From Dongia mobilis (GTDB lineage: Bacteria > Pseudomonadota > Alphaproteobacteria > Dongiales > Dongiaceae): a stretch of DNA of 64,000 bases. The notes below the pieces were generated by a model. That model saw only the letters and a program-made list of their open reading frames with translations, had not been told where the DNA came from and searched no databases. The position numbers and the translations under genes were made by a program. Every line of letters begins with the position of its first letter. Within the stretch, counting starts at the first letter, position 1. Below are positions 12,816 to 22,008 of the stretch, piece after piece. Location: NCBI RefSeq assembly GCF_004363235.1, contig NZ_SNYW01000007.1, positions 545,064 through 609,063 of the forward strand, given 5' to 3'.

Positions 12816-13691
12816 ATGCGCTACAGCCAGCTTCGCGCCTTCGACGCCGTCGCCCGCAGCCTCAGCTTCTCGCGTGCGGCCGAGATCCTGGGGGTGACGC
12901 AGCCTGCCGTCTCGCTGCAGGTGGCGGCGCTCGAACGCGCCTACCGCACCGATCTGATCGCGCGCCATGGCAGCCGCATTTCGCTCACCGGCGACGGCGA
13001 GGCGCTGTTCGCACTCACCCGCCAGATGTTCGGTGCCGAGGCGGAGATCGAGGATTTCCTCGCCTCCTCGCAGGCGCTCCGGCGCGGCCATCTGCGCTTC
13101 GGCGCCGATGCGCCGCATATCGCCCTCGACCTCGTCGCCGCCTATCGCGCGAAATATCCCGCGGTCACGCTGGAACTGGTGCTGGGCAATGCCACCCAGA
13201 CCTGGAACGCGGTGCTGCAATCGGTGGTCGACATCGCGGCCCTGGCCAACCCGCCCGAGGATCCGCGCCTCGGCTATCTGCCGCTCGCCACCCAGGGCAT
13301 GATGTTGCTGGTGCCGCGCGGGCACGAGTTCGCCAGGCGCCGCGAGGTCTCGCTGCGCGAGATCGGCGACCGGCCGGTGATCTTCCGCGAACACGATTCC
13401 AACACCCAGCGCACGCTGGAGGCGAAGCTGAAGAAAATGGGCCTGGCCCTGCGCCCGGTCCTCGTCCTCGGCAGCCGCGAGGCGATGGTGGAAGCCGTCT
13501 CGCGCAAGATCGGCCTCGGCTTCATCTTCACCCGCGAGAAGAACGACGACCCGCGCAGCGTCGCCATTCCGCTCAAGGAGCTGAAGGGTTCCAGCCGCAA
13601 CATGCTGGTCTACCTTAAGCCGCGCCGGCGGCGGCGTGCCGTCGCCGCGCTGATCGAACTGGCGGGCAGGCCGGAACGCCAGTCACGCTAG
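12816..13691 (+). CDS. LysR-family transcriptional regulator
   Basis: A 291-residue LysR regulator. The N-terminal winged helix-turn-helix spans residues 1-60 (LRAFDAVARSLSFSRAAEIL, then GVTQPAVSLQVAALE). The C-terminal periplasmic-binding-like effector domain covers roughly residues 90-285. It is transcribed away from the AllA-like gene across an AT-rich gap, the usual place for a LysR operator controlling both genes. The ligand is unknown. Its stop codon TAG lies within a CTAG that also gives the stop of the convergent aminotransferase gene. Confidence 0.93.
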   Translation: MRYSQLRAFDAVARSLSFSRAAEILGVTQPAVSLQVAALERAYRTDLIARHGSRISLTGDGEALFALTRQMFGAEAEIEDFLASSQALRRGHLRFGADAPHIALDLVAAYRAKYPAVTLELVLGNATQTWNAVLQSVVDIAALANPPEDPRLGYLPLATQGMMLLVPRGHEFARRREVSLREIGDRPVIFREHDSNTQRTLEAKLKKMGLALRPVLVLGSREAMVEAVSRKIGLGFIFTREKNDDPRSVAIPLKELKGSSRNMLVYLKPRRRRRAVAALIELAGRPERQSR

Positions 13692-14746
13692 CGCAGCGCC
13701 GCCTTGATGGCCCGCGTCGCCTGGCGGATGCGCTGCTCGTTCTCGACCAGGGCGAAGCGGACATGATCGTCGCCATATTCGCCGAAGCCGATACCTGGGG
13801 CAGCGGCGACGCCGGCCTTCTCGATCAGCAGTTTGCAGAAATCCAGCGAGCCCATGTCGCGATAGCGCGCCGGGATCTCGGCCCAGGCGAACATCGAGGC
13901 GGCGGTCGCCGCCACCTGGATCGGGGTGAAGGCGCCGTAATCGAGATAGGATTTGACCCTGGTGAGGGCGCCGATCAGCCGCTCGTTGCCGACGCAGAAG
14001 CCGATCCGCCAGCCCGGCATGGAATAGGTCTTGGAGAGCGAGCTGAACTCGACCGCGATCTCCTTCGCTCCCGGCACTTCCAGGATCGAGGGTGGCGGTT
14101 TGCCGTCGAAATAGACCTCGGCATAGGCGATGTCGGAGATGATGAAGATCCCGTGCCGGCGGCAGAATTCGACCACCTCGCGGTAGAAATCGAGGCTCGC
14201 CACCTCGGCGGTCGGGTTGCTGGGATAGTTGACGATGACGGCCAGCGGCTTCGGCACCGAATGCCGCACGGCGCGGTCCATGGCGGTGAGGAATTCCGGC
14301 CCCGGCTGGAACGGGATCGAGCGGATCGCAGCACCCGCAATGATGAAGCCGAAGGCATGGATCGGATAGGAGGGATTGGGCGCCAGGATCACGTCGCCGG
14401 GACTGGTGATGGCCTGGGCGAGGTTGGCGAGCCCCTCCTTCGAGCCCAGGGTGACGATCGCTTCGCGCTCCGGATCGATCGCGACATCGAAGCGCCGCGC
14501 GTAATAGGCGGCCAGCGCCTTGCGCAGCCCGGGAATGCCGCGCGAATTGGAATAACGATGGGCGCGCGGATCGTTCAGCGTCTCGACCAGCTTGTCGCTG
14601 ACATGGCGGGGCGGCGGCTGGTCCGGATTGCCCATGCCGAAATCGATGATGTCGCGCCCGGCGGCGCGCGCCTCGGCCTTCAGCTTGTTGACGACGGCGA
14701 AGACATAGGGCGGCAGGCGCCGGGTGCGGTGGAAATCGGCATCCAT
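13688..14746 (-). CDS. Class I/II PLP aminotransferase (AlaC-like) with apparent internal deletion
   Basis: A PLP-dependent aminotransferase close to alanine/LL-diaminopimelate-type enzymes. The N-terminus RTRRLPPYVFAVVNKLKAEA, the cofactor motif NYPSNPTAEV, the PLP-lysine motif SLSKTYSMPGWRIGF and the C-terminal GIGFGEYGDDHVRFALVENE are all intact. However, the product is only 352 residues against about 390-405 usual. The sequence passes directly from FTPIQVAATAA to SMFAWAEIP, where relatives have about 40 further residues (the NGPQ...RRDVLVEGL segment). The frame is kept, so this is an in-frame deletion or a strain or assembly peculiarity. Activity is doubtful. Confidence 0.88.
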   Translation of the reverse strand: MDADFHRTRRLPPYVFAVVNKLKAEARAAGRDIIDFGMGNPDQPPPRHVSDKLVETLNDPRAHRYSNSRGIPGLRKALAAYYARRFDVAIDPEREAIVTLGSKEGLANLAQAITSPGDVILAPNPSYPIHAFGFIIAGAAIRSIPFQPGPEFLTAMDRAVRHSVPKPLAVIVNYPSNPTAEVASLDFYREVVEFCRRHGIFIISDIAYAEVYFDGKPPPSILEVPGAKEIAVEFSSLSKTYSMPGWRIGFCVGNERLIGALTRVKSYLDYGAFTPIQVAATAASMFAWAEIPARYRDMGSLDFCKLLIEKAGVAAAPGIGFGEYGDDHVRFALVENEQRIRQATRAIKAALR

Positions 14747-14877
14747 GGATGGGCGGGTCTTTCCAGCAGGAGGATGTGAGGCGCGCCAGAATGCCGTGGC
14801 CGTGGCGCCTGTCAATCGCCGGATGTCATTGGCGCGCCGGCGGCCGCATTGCTGTGCAAGCGTGCAGTTGCGCCGGC

Positions 14878-15621
14878 CTAATCCTGGCGCAGGTTGCGGG
14901 TCGCCCCCTGGGGCACCGGCACCATCTGCGGCGCCGGCCGCTTCTTGCGCGCGCGCACAGGCTTTGCGCCATAGACCTGCTTGGTTGCTTCGACCAGGAT
15001 GGCGCCGGCAAAGCCCGGCAGCCAGCGCCGCGCCAGGCGTTCCCAGCCCGGTGCCGCCTTCAGCCAGGAGCGGTTGCGATAGGGCAGGAAATAGAGCCCG
15101 CTCATGCTGCGGATCGGGGTGAAGGAATGGCTGCGCAGCAGGCGCGAGACCTGGCCCGAGGAATAGGGCTGGCCGAAACCGAAGGGCGTCCGTTCGACCT
15201 GGGCCCAGAGGCTGCGGCGATTGGGCACCACCAGCAGCAGGCGCCCGCCGCCGGCCAGCACCCGCCACGCCTCGCGCAGCATGTCGCCCGGATGGTCCGA
15301 GCCTTCGAGGGCATGCACCATCAGGATGCGGTCGATCGAATAATCCTGCAGCGGCAATTCGGTCTCGTCCGCCAGCGCAGTCAGGTTGGGGGCCGAACCG
15401 GGCCAGTGGATAACCCCCTGGCCTGCCGGCATGATGGCAAGGACGCGTTCGGCCTCCGGCATGAACTGGCGCAGATAGGGGGTGGCGAAGCCGAGGCCCA
15501 GCAGCGATTGTCCGCTGAGGTCAGGCCACATCTCGCGGATGCGCTGGCGCAGCAGCTGCCGCGTCACATGGCCGAGCGGCGTCTGGTAGAAATCGCTGAG
15601 ATCGACGACGTCCTGGAACAC
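14878..15621 (-). CDS. Class I SAM-dependent methyltransferase
   Basis: A 247-residue methyltransferase with a Rossmann-like core. The SAM-binding motif I region is GQSLLGLGFATPYLRQFMPE, the acidic/hydrophobic motif is DRILMVHALEGSDHPGDMLR, and RVLAGGGRLLLVVPNRRS follows. The C-terminus is rich in Lys/Arg and Pro. The substrate is unknown. It is divergent from gloB, an arrangement I recall from other alphaproteobacteria, though the link to glyoxal metabolism is not established. Confidence 0.85.
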   Translation of the reverse strand: MFQDVVDLSDFYQTPLGHVTRQLLRQRIREMWPDLSGQSLLGLGFATPYLRQFMPEAERVLAIMPAGQGVIHWPGSAPNLTALADETELPLQDYSIDRILMVHALEGSDHPGDMLREAWRVLAGGGRLLLVVPNRRSLWAQVERTPFGFGQPYSSGQVSRLLRSHSFTPIRSMSGLYFLPYRNRSWLKAAPGWERLARRWLPGFAGAILVEATKQVYGAKPVRARKKRPAPQMVPVPQGATRNLRQD

Positions 15622-15734
15622 GGGAATGGCTGGACTCCTGCTGGCTCGCGGCGACGGCTTGATTATGGCATATGCGCTGCTAACTTGGTCCAGTCAATCC
15701 GCCGGTCACTGAATTGGTTGAGAAGGGGAAAGCG

Positions 15735-16517
15735 ATGGCGCCGAAGCCAGCACCGCTCGACATCGTGGTTTTCCCGATGCTGTCGGACAATTACGGCTTC
15801 CTGCTGCACGATGCGGCGAGCGGCGAGACGGCGGTGGTCGACCCGGCCGAGGCGGAGCCGACCCTTTCCGCCTGCGCGCAACGCGGCTGGCGCTTGAGCC
15901 ATATCCTCAACACCCATCACCATGGCGATCATGTCGGCGGCAATCTGGCGCTGAAGGCCGCGACCGGCTGCAAGGTCGTCGGCCCGGCCTATGACCGCGA
16001 CCGCATTCCCGGCATCGACATCGCGGTGGACGAAGCCAGCGGCGCAGATTTCGGTGGCCGGCATGCCCGGGTCTTCTTCGTGCCGGGCCATACGCGCGGC
16101 CATATCGCCTATTGGTTCGCCGAGGACAAGGCACTGTTCTGCGGCGACACGCTCTTCGCCCTCGGCTGCGGCCGGCTGTTCGAGGGCACGCCGCAGCAGA
16201 TGTGGTCGTCGCTCATCAAGCTGCGCGCGCTGCCCGACGACACGCGGGTCTATTGCGCCCACGAATACACCCAGTCCAATGCCCGCTTCGCCTTGACGGC
16301 GGAACCGGACAACGCCGCCTTGCAGGCCGAGGCCGCGCGCGTGGCGCAGCTGCGCGCGGTCGGCAGCTTCACCATTCCCAGCCAACTCGGCGTCGAGAAG
16401 GCCTGCAATCCCTTCCTCAGGGCCGACCAGCCGGCGCTGCGCCGCCGCTTCGGCAGCGCAGGCTGTTCGGATGCCGAGGTGCTGGGCGCCATCCGCGCCG
16501 CCAAGGATCGCTTCTGA
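15735..16517 (+). CDS. gloB: Hydroxyacylglutathione hydrolase (glyoxalase II)
   Basis: Hydrolyses S-lactoylglutathione to lactate and glutathione, the second step of methylglyoxal removal. The 260-residue protein is a metallo-beta-lactamase fold enzyme with the di-metal motif THHHGDHVGG, further ligands in VPGHTRGHIAYWF and LFCGDTLFALGCGRLFEG, and the late histidine in YCAHEYTQSNARFA. The ATG at 15735 is chosen because AGAAGGGGA sits before it; an in-frame TTG lies 7 codons earlier. The C-terminal glutathione-binding HAGH domain is present. Confidence 0.96.
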   Translation: MAPKPAPLDIVVFPMLSDNYGFLLHDAASGETAVVDPAEAEPTLSACAQRGWRLSHILNTHHHGDHVGGNLALKAATGCKVVGPAYDRDRIPGIDIAVDEASGADFGGRHARVFFVPGHTRGHIAYWFAEDKALFCGDTLFALGCGRLFEGTPQQMWSSLIKLRALPDDTRVYCAHEYTQSNARFALTAEPDNAALQAEAARVAQLRAVGSFTIPSQLGVEKACNPFLRADQPALRRRFGSAGCSDAEVLGAIRAAKDRF

Positions 16518-16572
16518 AGCGGATCCGAAGCAGAGGAACCGTTTCCGAGGCCCCAAGGGCCCAGCCTGACGC

Positions 16573-17073
16573 TCAGTCCCGGGCGAGGAAATGGTGGGAA
16601 TAGGCGATGATCATGTCGATCGTCACGCCATCGCTGGAGAGCGGCAGCAGGACCGATTCCTCGTTGCCGACCCGCCCATCCGCCGTCACGAAGCGGCGGC
16701 GCTCGAAGCAGGGAGCGCGCTTGTCGACCACGGCCTGATAGGCCGCCAGCGACTGCTCCGCCGTGGTGCCGAAAAACCCCTCGGCGACACCCTTGCCGGT
16801 CGGGTCGTTGTCGCGCATCGCCACCTCACGCGTTCCCACCAGGCGATAGACGAAGCGGCGCGCATCCGGCACCACGTCGATCAGCGTGATACCGGGGAGG
16901 TGCGCCTTCATCTCGGCCGGATCGAAATCGGCGCGGGCGGGCAGGGCGCGGCCCAGCAGCTTTCCCTGCCAGATGCCGTGAAAAGCCAGGACGTCGTCGC
17001 AGAACGATCCCCATTCGGCATCCGCCGCGGGGAAACCTGCCGGCCGGTCGGCTGATGCTCGGCTGATTGCCAT
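16573..17073 (-). CDS. PAS domain protein of the PF07310 type (copy 1)
   Basis: A 166-residue protein that appears to be a single PAS-like domain of the alphaproteobacterial PF07310 family. It has the family pattern LPARADFDPAEMKAHLPGIT, then RRFVYRLVGTREVAMRDND, and ends with LLPLSSDGVTIDMIIAYSHH. No output domain is attached, so it may sense a small molecule or dock to a kinase. An AGGA ribosome site precedes the chosen ATG; the frame extends upstream without recognisable sequence. Two further paralogues lie at 32008-32993. The function is unknown. Confidence 0.8.
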   Translation of the reverse strand: MAISRASADRPAGFPAADAEWGSFCDDVLAFHGIWQGKLLGRALPARADFDPAEMKAHLPGITLIDVVPDARRFVYRLVGTREVAMRDNDPTGKGVAEGFFGTTAEQSLAAYQAVVDKRAPCFERRRFVTADGRVGNEESVLLPLSSDGVTIDMIIAYSHHFLARD

Positions 17074-17324
17074 GCTCGTTCCTGCTGTCGCGACCGGCTT
17101 GCGCCGGTTCCCAGCCGTCGCGGCCGCCTCCCACTGCCGGGACGCCGGACATGCAGGCCACCGCGCTGCAAGCCTATCCGAGCAAGGCGGATGTTCCAAG
17201 CCGCGATATCGGCGGAACCGGCAGGTGCCGCGGGTGTTGCGTTTCCGCCTGGCCGGAAACACGCGTGCAGTGTGTCCGGCTTACGGTCGCCATGGCGTGC
17301 GACATCCGGTGCCGATTTCGTGGG

Positions 17325-17353
17325 TTGACCCTCATTTCCATGGCGTCAATAAT
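17325..17353 (+). promoter_or_regulatory. Candidate promoter of the trehalose operon
   Basis: TTGACC and AATAAT are separated by 17 bases, a good sigma-70 match. The expected transcription start falls at about 17360, next to the ATG at 17361 that suits the OtsB N-terminus. No ribosome site is visible there, so the mRNA may be leaderless. This is a pattern match only. Confidence 0.45.
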
Positions 17354-17360
17354 GCTTCCC

Positions 17361-18104
17361 ATGACATTTCAGCGGGACATATCTGACCCGCCGCTGCCCG
17401 ATCATGCCACGCTCGGCGAATGGGCGCTCTTTCTGGACCTCGATGGAACCCTGATCGACCTGGCGCCGACGCCGGATTCGGTCGTCGTTCCGCCGGATCT
17501 GATCGAGACCTTGGCGGTTCTGGAGCAAACGATGTCGGGAGCGCTGGCCATCGTTTCCGGCCGCTCGCTGGGGGTGATTGACCGCCTGCTGGCGCCGTTG
17601 CGCCTCGCCGCCGCGGCCGAGCATGGCGCCGTGATCCGCGCGGGCGCGCATGACGCCGCCGAGGCAGGTGGTGACATGGCGGTGCCCGCTTCCTGGCGCC
17701 GGCAGTTGCGCCAACTGGCGCAGCAATGGCCGGGTGCCCTGGTCGAGGAAAAGCCCAACGGCATCGCCGTGCACTACCGTGCCAATCCGGCGCTGGAGGA
17801 AATGGTATCGACGGCGCTCGCCGCCATGGTGGCGGGCGATAGTTCTTTCGAGGTGCTGCCGGCAGCCATGGCGCGCGAGATCCGTCACCGCGATGCCAAC
17901 AAGGGTGCCGGCCTGCAGCGGCTGATGCGGCGCATGCCCTTTGCCGCGCGCCGACCCCTTTTCATCGGCGACGACGTGACCGACGAGGACGCGATCGCGG
18001 CCGCGCAGGCGCTTGGCGGAATCGGCCTGCGCGTGCCCGATCATTTCGGCGGCGCGCCGGCCCGGGTCCGGGCCTGGCTATGTGAACTTGCAGGGAGAGG
18101 CTAG
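17361..18104 (+). CDS. otsB: Trehalose-6-phosphate phosphatase
   Basis: Removes phosphate from trehalose-6-phosphate to give trehalose. It is a HAD-superfamily phosphatase of 247 residues: motif I is LFLDLDGTLIDLAPTPDSV, motif II lies in ALAIVSGRSLGVIDRLL, and motif IV in PLFIGDDVTDEDAIAAA. The sequence AAEHGAVIRAG is also typical of OtsB. Start candidates at 17340, 17352 and 17361 are all in frame, and none has a clear ribosome site. It is 2 bases upstream of the GH15 gene, and otsA follows, so all three form one trehalose operon. Confidence 0.92.
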   Translation: MTFQRDISDPPLPDHATLGEWALFLDLDGTLIDLAPTPDSVVVPPDLIETLAVLEQTMSGALAIVSGRSLGVIDRLLAPLRLAAAAEHGAVIRAGAHDAAEAGGDMAVPASWRRQLRQLAQQWPGALVEEKPNGIAVHYRANPALEEMVSTALAAMVAGDSSFEVLPAAMAREIRHRDANKGAGLQRLMRRMPFAARRPLFIGDDVTDEDAIAAAQALGGIGLRVPDHFGGAPARVRAWLCELAGRG

Positions 18105-18106
18105 GC

Positions 18107-19900
18107 ATGGCGCAACTTGATCTCGGTGTCATCGGCAACGGCACCATCGCCAGCCTGATCGACCGGCACGGCCGCCATCAATGGTTCTGCTATCCGCGCT
18201 TCGACGGCGACCCGCTGTTCAACGCCCTGGTGAACAGCGATGCGCCGGATGCCGGATTTTTCGATCTGGCCGTTGCCGATGGCGAGGTTGTCGCCCAATC
18301 CTATCGCCGCAACACCGCGATCCTCGAGACCGAGATCGCGACCGTCAACGGCGCGCGCTGCCGCGTCATCGATTTCGCGCCGCGCTTCACCCGCTTCGGC
18401 CGGGTCTTCTGCCCGGCCATGATCATCCGCCGCATCGAGCCGCTGAGCGGCCGCTGCTGCGTCAAGATTCGCCTGCGCCCGACCTTCGGTTACGGCGCGG
18501 CGAAGCCCGAGCGGTCGGTCGGCAGCCATCACATCAGCTATCGCCATGGCGAGGCGGCGATCCGCGTCACCACCGACATGCCGGTCAGCTATCTTGCCGA
18601 CGAGGGCGAGTTTCTGCTCGATCGGCCGATCAATCTCATCATCGGCCAGGACGAATCCTTTCCCGAATCCCCCAACGCCCTGGTGGCCGAGTTCCTGACC
18701 GAGACCGAAACCTATTGGCGCGACTGGGTGCGCGGCCTTGCCGTTCCGTTCGACTGGCAGGACGTGGCGATCCGCGCCGCCATCACGTTGAAGCTCTGCA
18801 CCTATGAGGATACCGGCGCCATCGTCGCCGCGCTCACCACCTCGATTCCCGAGGCGCCGCATTCGGGGCGCAACTGGGATTATCGCTTCTGCTGGCTGCG
18901 CGATTCCTATTTCACCGTGACGGCGCTCAACCGCCTGGGTGCGCCGCGCACCATGGAGAACTATGTCCGCTTTATCCTCAATGCCGTGCTGGCGCTCGGC
19001 CTCACCCCGGACATGCCGCTCTATCCGATCGGCCCGGGCGGCAATCTGACCGAGCGCGAGGCGCCGGCGCTCGCCGGTTTCAAGGGCATGGGACCGGTGC
19101 GCATGGGCAATGCGGCGGCGGTCCAGCGCCAGCATGACGGCTTCGGTTCGGTCATTCTGACGGCTGCACAGATGTTCTATGACGCGCGCCTGCCCAATCC
19201 CGGCGATATCGACCTCTATCGCCAGCTGAGGCCGATCGGCGAGATGGCGCTGCAGGCGGCGCTGCAGCCCGATGCGGGGCTCTGGGAATATCGCGAACGC
19301 ACGGCCATTCATACCCATTCCGCCGCCATGTGCTGGGCGGCCCTGCATCGCCTCGGCCTCATCGCCGGACGCGTGGGCGAAGCGGCGGACCGCGAGATGT
19401 GGCTGGGCGAAGCCGAGGATCTGCGCACCACGATCCTCGCCCGTGCGACCGCTGCCACCGATGGCTGGATCGCCGGCGCCTTCGAGAGCGAGATTGCCGA
19501 CGCCGCCGTCCTGTTGCTGCCGGAACTCGGCCTCATCAAATACGACGACCCGCGCTTCCTGCGCACGCTCGGCGTGGTCGAGGAACGGCTGATGCATAAC
19601 GGCTTCATCATCCGCTATGACGAGCCGGACGATTTCGGCCGGCCGGAAACGGCCTTCCTCGTCTGCAGCCTCTGGTATATCGACGCCTTGGTGGCGGTGG
19701 GCCGGAAGGAAGAGGCAGAGGGGATGTTCCGGCGCATCCTGGAGAGGCGCAACCATCTTGGTCTCCTCTCCGAGGATGTCGACGCGCGCGATGGTGCGCT
19801 CTGGGGAAATTTTCCGCAGACGTTTTCAATGGTTGGCATGGTCTTGTCTGCCATGCGGCTGAGCCGCTCATGGGAGGAAGGTCTATGGCGCGCATCGTAA
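18107..19900 (+). CDS. Glycoside hydrolase family 15 protein (glucoamylase/trehalase type)
   Basis: A 597-residue enzyme with an N-terminal beta-sandwich domain (LGVIGNGTIASLIDRHGRHQ) and a C-terminal alpha/alpha toroid. Typical GH15 motifs are SGRNWDYRFCWLRDSYFTV near residue 260, which contains a substrate-binding Trp-Asp-Tyr-Arg, and AMCWAALHRLGLIAG. Some GH15 enzymes are glucoamylases and others trehalases; the position between otsB and otsA suggests trehalose or a related alpha-glucan as substrate. The gene starts 2 bases after otsB, and its last 16 bases overlap otsA, so the three are tightly coupled. Confidence 0.92.
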   Translation: MAQLDLGVIGNGTIASLIDRHGRHQWFCYPRFDGDPLFNALVNSDAPDAGFFDLAVADGEVVAQSYRRNTAILETEIATVNGARCRVIDFAPRFTRFGRVFCPAMIIRRIEPLSGRCCVKIRLRPTFGYGAAKPERSVGSHHISYRHGEAAIRVTTDMPVSYLADEGEFLLDRPINLIIGQDESFPESPNALVAEFLTETETYWRDWVRGLAVPFDWQDVAIRAAITLKLCTYEDTGAIVAALTTSIPEAPHSGRNWDYRFCWLRDSYFTVTALNRLGAPRTMENYVRFILNAVLALGLTPDMPLYPIGPGGNLTEREAPALAGFKGMGPVRMGNAAAVQRQHDGFGSVILTAAQMFYDARLPNPGDIDLYRQLRPIGEMALQAALQPDAGLWEYRERTAIHTHSAAMCWAALHRLGLIAGRVGEAADREMWLGEAEDLRTTILARATAATDGWIAGAFESEIADAAVLLLPELGLIKYDDPRFLRTLGVVEERLMHNGFIIRYDEPDDFGRPETAFLVCSLWYIDALVAVGRKEEAEGMFRRILERRNHLGLLSEDVDARDGALWGNFPQTFSMVGMVLSAMRLSRSWEEGLWRAS

Positions 19901-21249
19901 TCGTTTCCAATCGCGTTCCCAGCCCGACCGAGCGTGGCCCCCGGGCCGGCGGCCTTGCCGTCGGCCTCGCCGACGCACTGAAGGATGGCGGCCTCTGGTT
20001 CGGCTGGAGCGGCGAGATATCGGCGCAGGCCGACGGCACGGTGAAGCGGGTGGAAGCCGGCAACATCACCTATGCGACGATCGACCTCAGCCAGGCGGAT
20101 TACGACCGCTTCTATGTCGGCTATGCCAATTCGACGCTCTGGCCGCTGCTGCATTTCCGGCTTGGCCTGATCGATTTCCGGCGCGAGGATCTGGAGGGCT
20201 ATATCGAGGTCAATCGCCTCTATGCGGCAGCGCTGGCGCGGGAACTGCAGCCCGACGACCTGGTCTGGATCCACGACTATCACCTGATTCCGCTGGGCCA
20301 GGAACTGCGCCGGCTGGGCGTCAAGAACCGCCTCGGCTTCTTTCTCCATATCCCCTTCGTGCCGGCCAGCCTGTTCACCGCCCTGCCGCAGGGGAACACG
20401 CTGCTCTGGGCCTTCTGCGCCTATGACGTGGTCGGATTCCAGACTGAGCAGCATCGCCGCGATTTCGTCGACTGCATCGAGCAGCTGCTGGGGCTTACCG
20501 TGCGCGGCGACGGCACCGTCGTGGCCGGCGCTGTCTCCATGCGCGCGATCGCCAACCCGATCGGCATCGATGCGCGCGGTTTCGCGGCGCTGGCCGCCAA
20601 GGGCGAGCGCTCGGCCGAGACCCGCCGTCTCAAGGAAAGCCTGGTCGGTCGGTCGCTGGTGATCGGCGTCGACCGGCTCGACTATACCAAGGGATTGCCG
20701 GCGCGTTTCGACGCCTTCGGCCGCCTGCTCAACGCCTTTCCCGAGCATCGCCAGAAGGTGAGTTATCTGCAGATCGCGGCCAGGAGTCGCGAGGATGTGA
20801 GCGAATACCAGGCGCTCAGGCGCGAGCTCGATCGCAAGGCCGGGAACATCAACGGCCGTTTCGCCGAGTTCGACTGGGTGCCGCTGCGCTACATGACCCG
20901 CGCCGTCAGCCGCAACACCCTGGCGGGATTCTATCGCGCGGCCCGGATCGGCCTGGTGACACCCTTGCGCGACGGCATGAACCTGGTGGCGAAGGAATTC
21001 GTGGCGGCGCAGGACGAACGCGACCCCGGCGTCCTCATTCTCTCGCGCTTTGCCGGGGCGGCCGAGAATCTGACCGAGGCGCTCATCGTCAACCCCTACG
21101 ATCCCGACGAGATCGCCGAGGCGATCCACACCGCCCTGGTCATGCCGGCCGACGAGCGGCGCGACCGCATGGCGCATCTGCGCGCCCGCGTCTTCGACGT
21201 GACGGCCGAAACCTATTGCCGCAATTTCCTGGCGGTGCTGAAGGGCTAG
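19885..21249 (+). CDS. otsA: Trehalose-6-phosphate synthase
   Basis: A glycosyltransferase family 20 enzyme that joins UDP-glucose and glucose-6-phosphate into trehalose-6-phosphate, the substrate of OtsB. The 454-residue protein begins [20 protein letters not shown], with [11 protein letters not shown] for donor binding, then [36 protein letters not shown], and [17 protein letters not shown]. The length is standard. The start is fixed by a GGGAGGAAGG site just upstream, inside the GH15 coding end. Its stop directly abuts the stop of the convergent msrA. Confidence 0.96.
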   Translation: MARIVIVSNRVPSPTERGPRAGGLAVGLADALKDGGLWFGWSGEISAQADGTVKRVEAGNITYATIDLSQADYDRFYVGYANSTLWPLLHFRLGLIDFRREDLEGYIEVNRLYAAALARELQPDDLVWIHDYHLIPLGQELRRLGVKNRLGFFLHIPFVPASLFTALPQGNTLLWAFCAYDVVGFQTEQHRRDFVDCIEQLLGLTVRGDGTVVAGAVSMRAIANPIGIDARGFAALAAKGERSAETRRLKESLVGRSLVIGVDRLDYTKGLPARFDAFGRLLNAFPEHRQKVSYLQIAARSREDVSEYQALRRELDRKAGNINGRFAEFDWVPLRYMTRAVSRNTLAGFYRAARIGLVTPLRDGMNLVAKEFVAAQDERDPGVLILSRFAGAAENLTEALIVNPYDPDEIAEAIHTALVMPADERRDRMAHLRARVFDVTAETYCRNFLAVLKG

Positions 21250-21909
21250 CTATTCCGCGGTGGCGAGGGCCACGGGGCAGCTGACGCCCGTGCCGCCGAG
21301 GCCGCAATAGCCGTTCGGGTTCCGCGCCAGATATTGCTGGTGATAGCCTTCGGCGAAATAGAAGGCTGGTGCTGGCGCGATCTCGGTGGTGATGTTGCCG
21401 GGATGGCCGGCCCTGGCGAGTGCCGCCTGATAGGCATCGCGGCTGGCCGTTGCCGCCTGCATCTGCGCATCCGAATGCGTGTAGATGGCGCTGCGATATT
21501 GCGTGCCGACATCATTGCCCTGGCGCATGCCCTGGGTCGGGTCGTGGCTTTCCCAGAACAGCTTGAGGAGGGCCTCGTAGCTGGTAGCCGCCGGGTCGTA
21601 GACCACGCGCACCGCCTCGGTATGGCCGGTAAGGCCCGAGCAGACCTCCTCATAGGTCGGGTTGGGCGTGATGCCGCCCTGATAGCCGACGGCGGTCACA
21701 TGGACGCCAGGCGCCTGCCAGAACTTGCGCTCGGCGCCCCAGAAGCAGCCGAGGCCGAAATCGGCGATGGCCATCCCGGCGGGATAGGGGCCGGTCAGCC
21801 TGTGCCCGCTGACCAGATGCGGCTGGGTGATCGGCATGGCCTCGTTCCGGCCGGGCAGGGCGGTCGCTGGTGTCGGCAACTCGATCTTCTTGCGGGCGAA
21901 ACCGAACAT
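21250..21909 (-). CDS. msrA: Peptide methionine (S)-S-oxide reductase MsrA
   Basis: Repairs oxidised methionine (the S-sulfoxide) in proteins. The 219-residue protein has the catalytic motif [14 protein letters not shown], with the active Cys in GCFWG, and [19 protein letters not shown]. Near the end a Cys pair, in [14 protein letters not shown], could resolve the disulfide. No lipoprotein or Sec signal is obvious, so it is probably cytosolic. The gene ends exactly where otsA ends on the other strand, leaving no room for separate terminators. Confidence 0.95.
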   Translation of the reverse strand: MFGFARKKIELPTPATALPGRNEAMPITQPHLVSGHRLTGPYPAGMAIADFGLGCFWGAERKFWQAPGVHVTAVGYQGGITPNPTYEEVCSGLTGHTEAVRVVYDPAATSYEALLKLFWESHDPTQGMRQGNDVGTQYRSAIYTHSDAQMQAATASRDAYQAALARAGHPGNITTEIAPAPAFYFAEGYHQQYLARNPNGYCGLGGTGVSCPVALATAE

Positions 21910-22008
21910 GCTGGTGTCTCCATTCTGGCCGGGTTGATATGGGCCTCTATCCCGGTCTTGCCAAGGGGATACGCCGCTCGCCGGCGAAAGTTACGGCCAG
22001 ACGGGATG

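Noticed and set aside
15714-15734. TTG start of gloB
   Set aside because: The ATG at 15735 has a much better ribosome site and matches the usual N-terminus.
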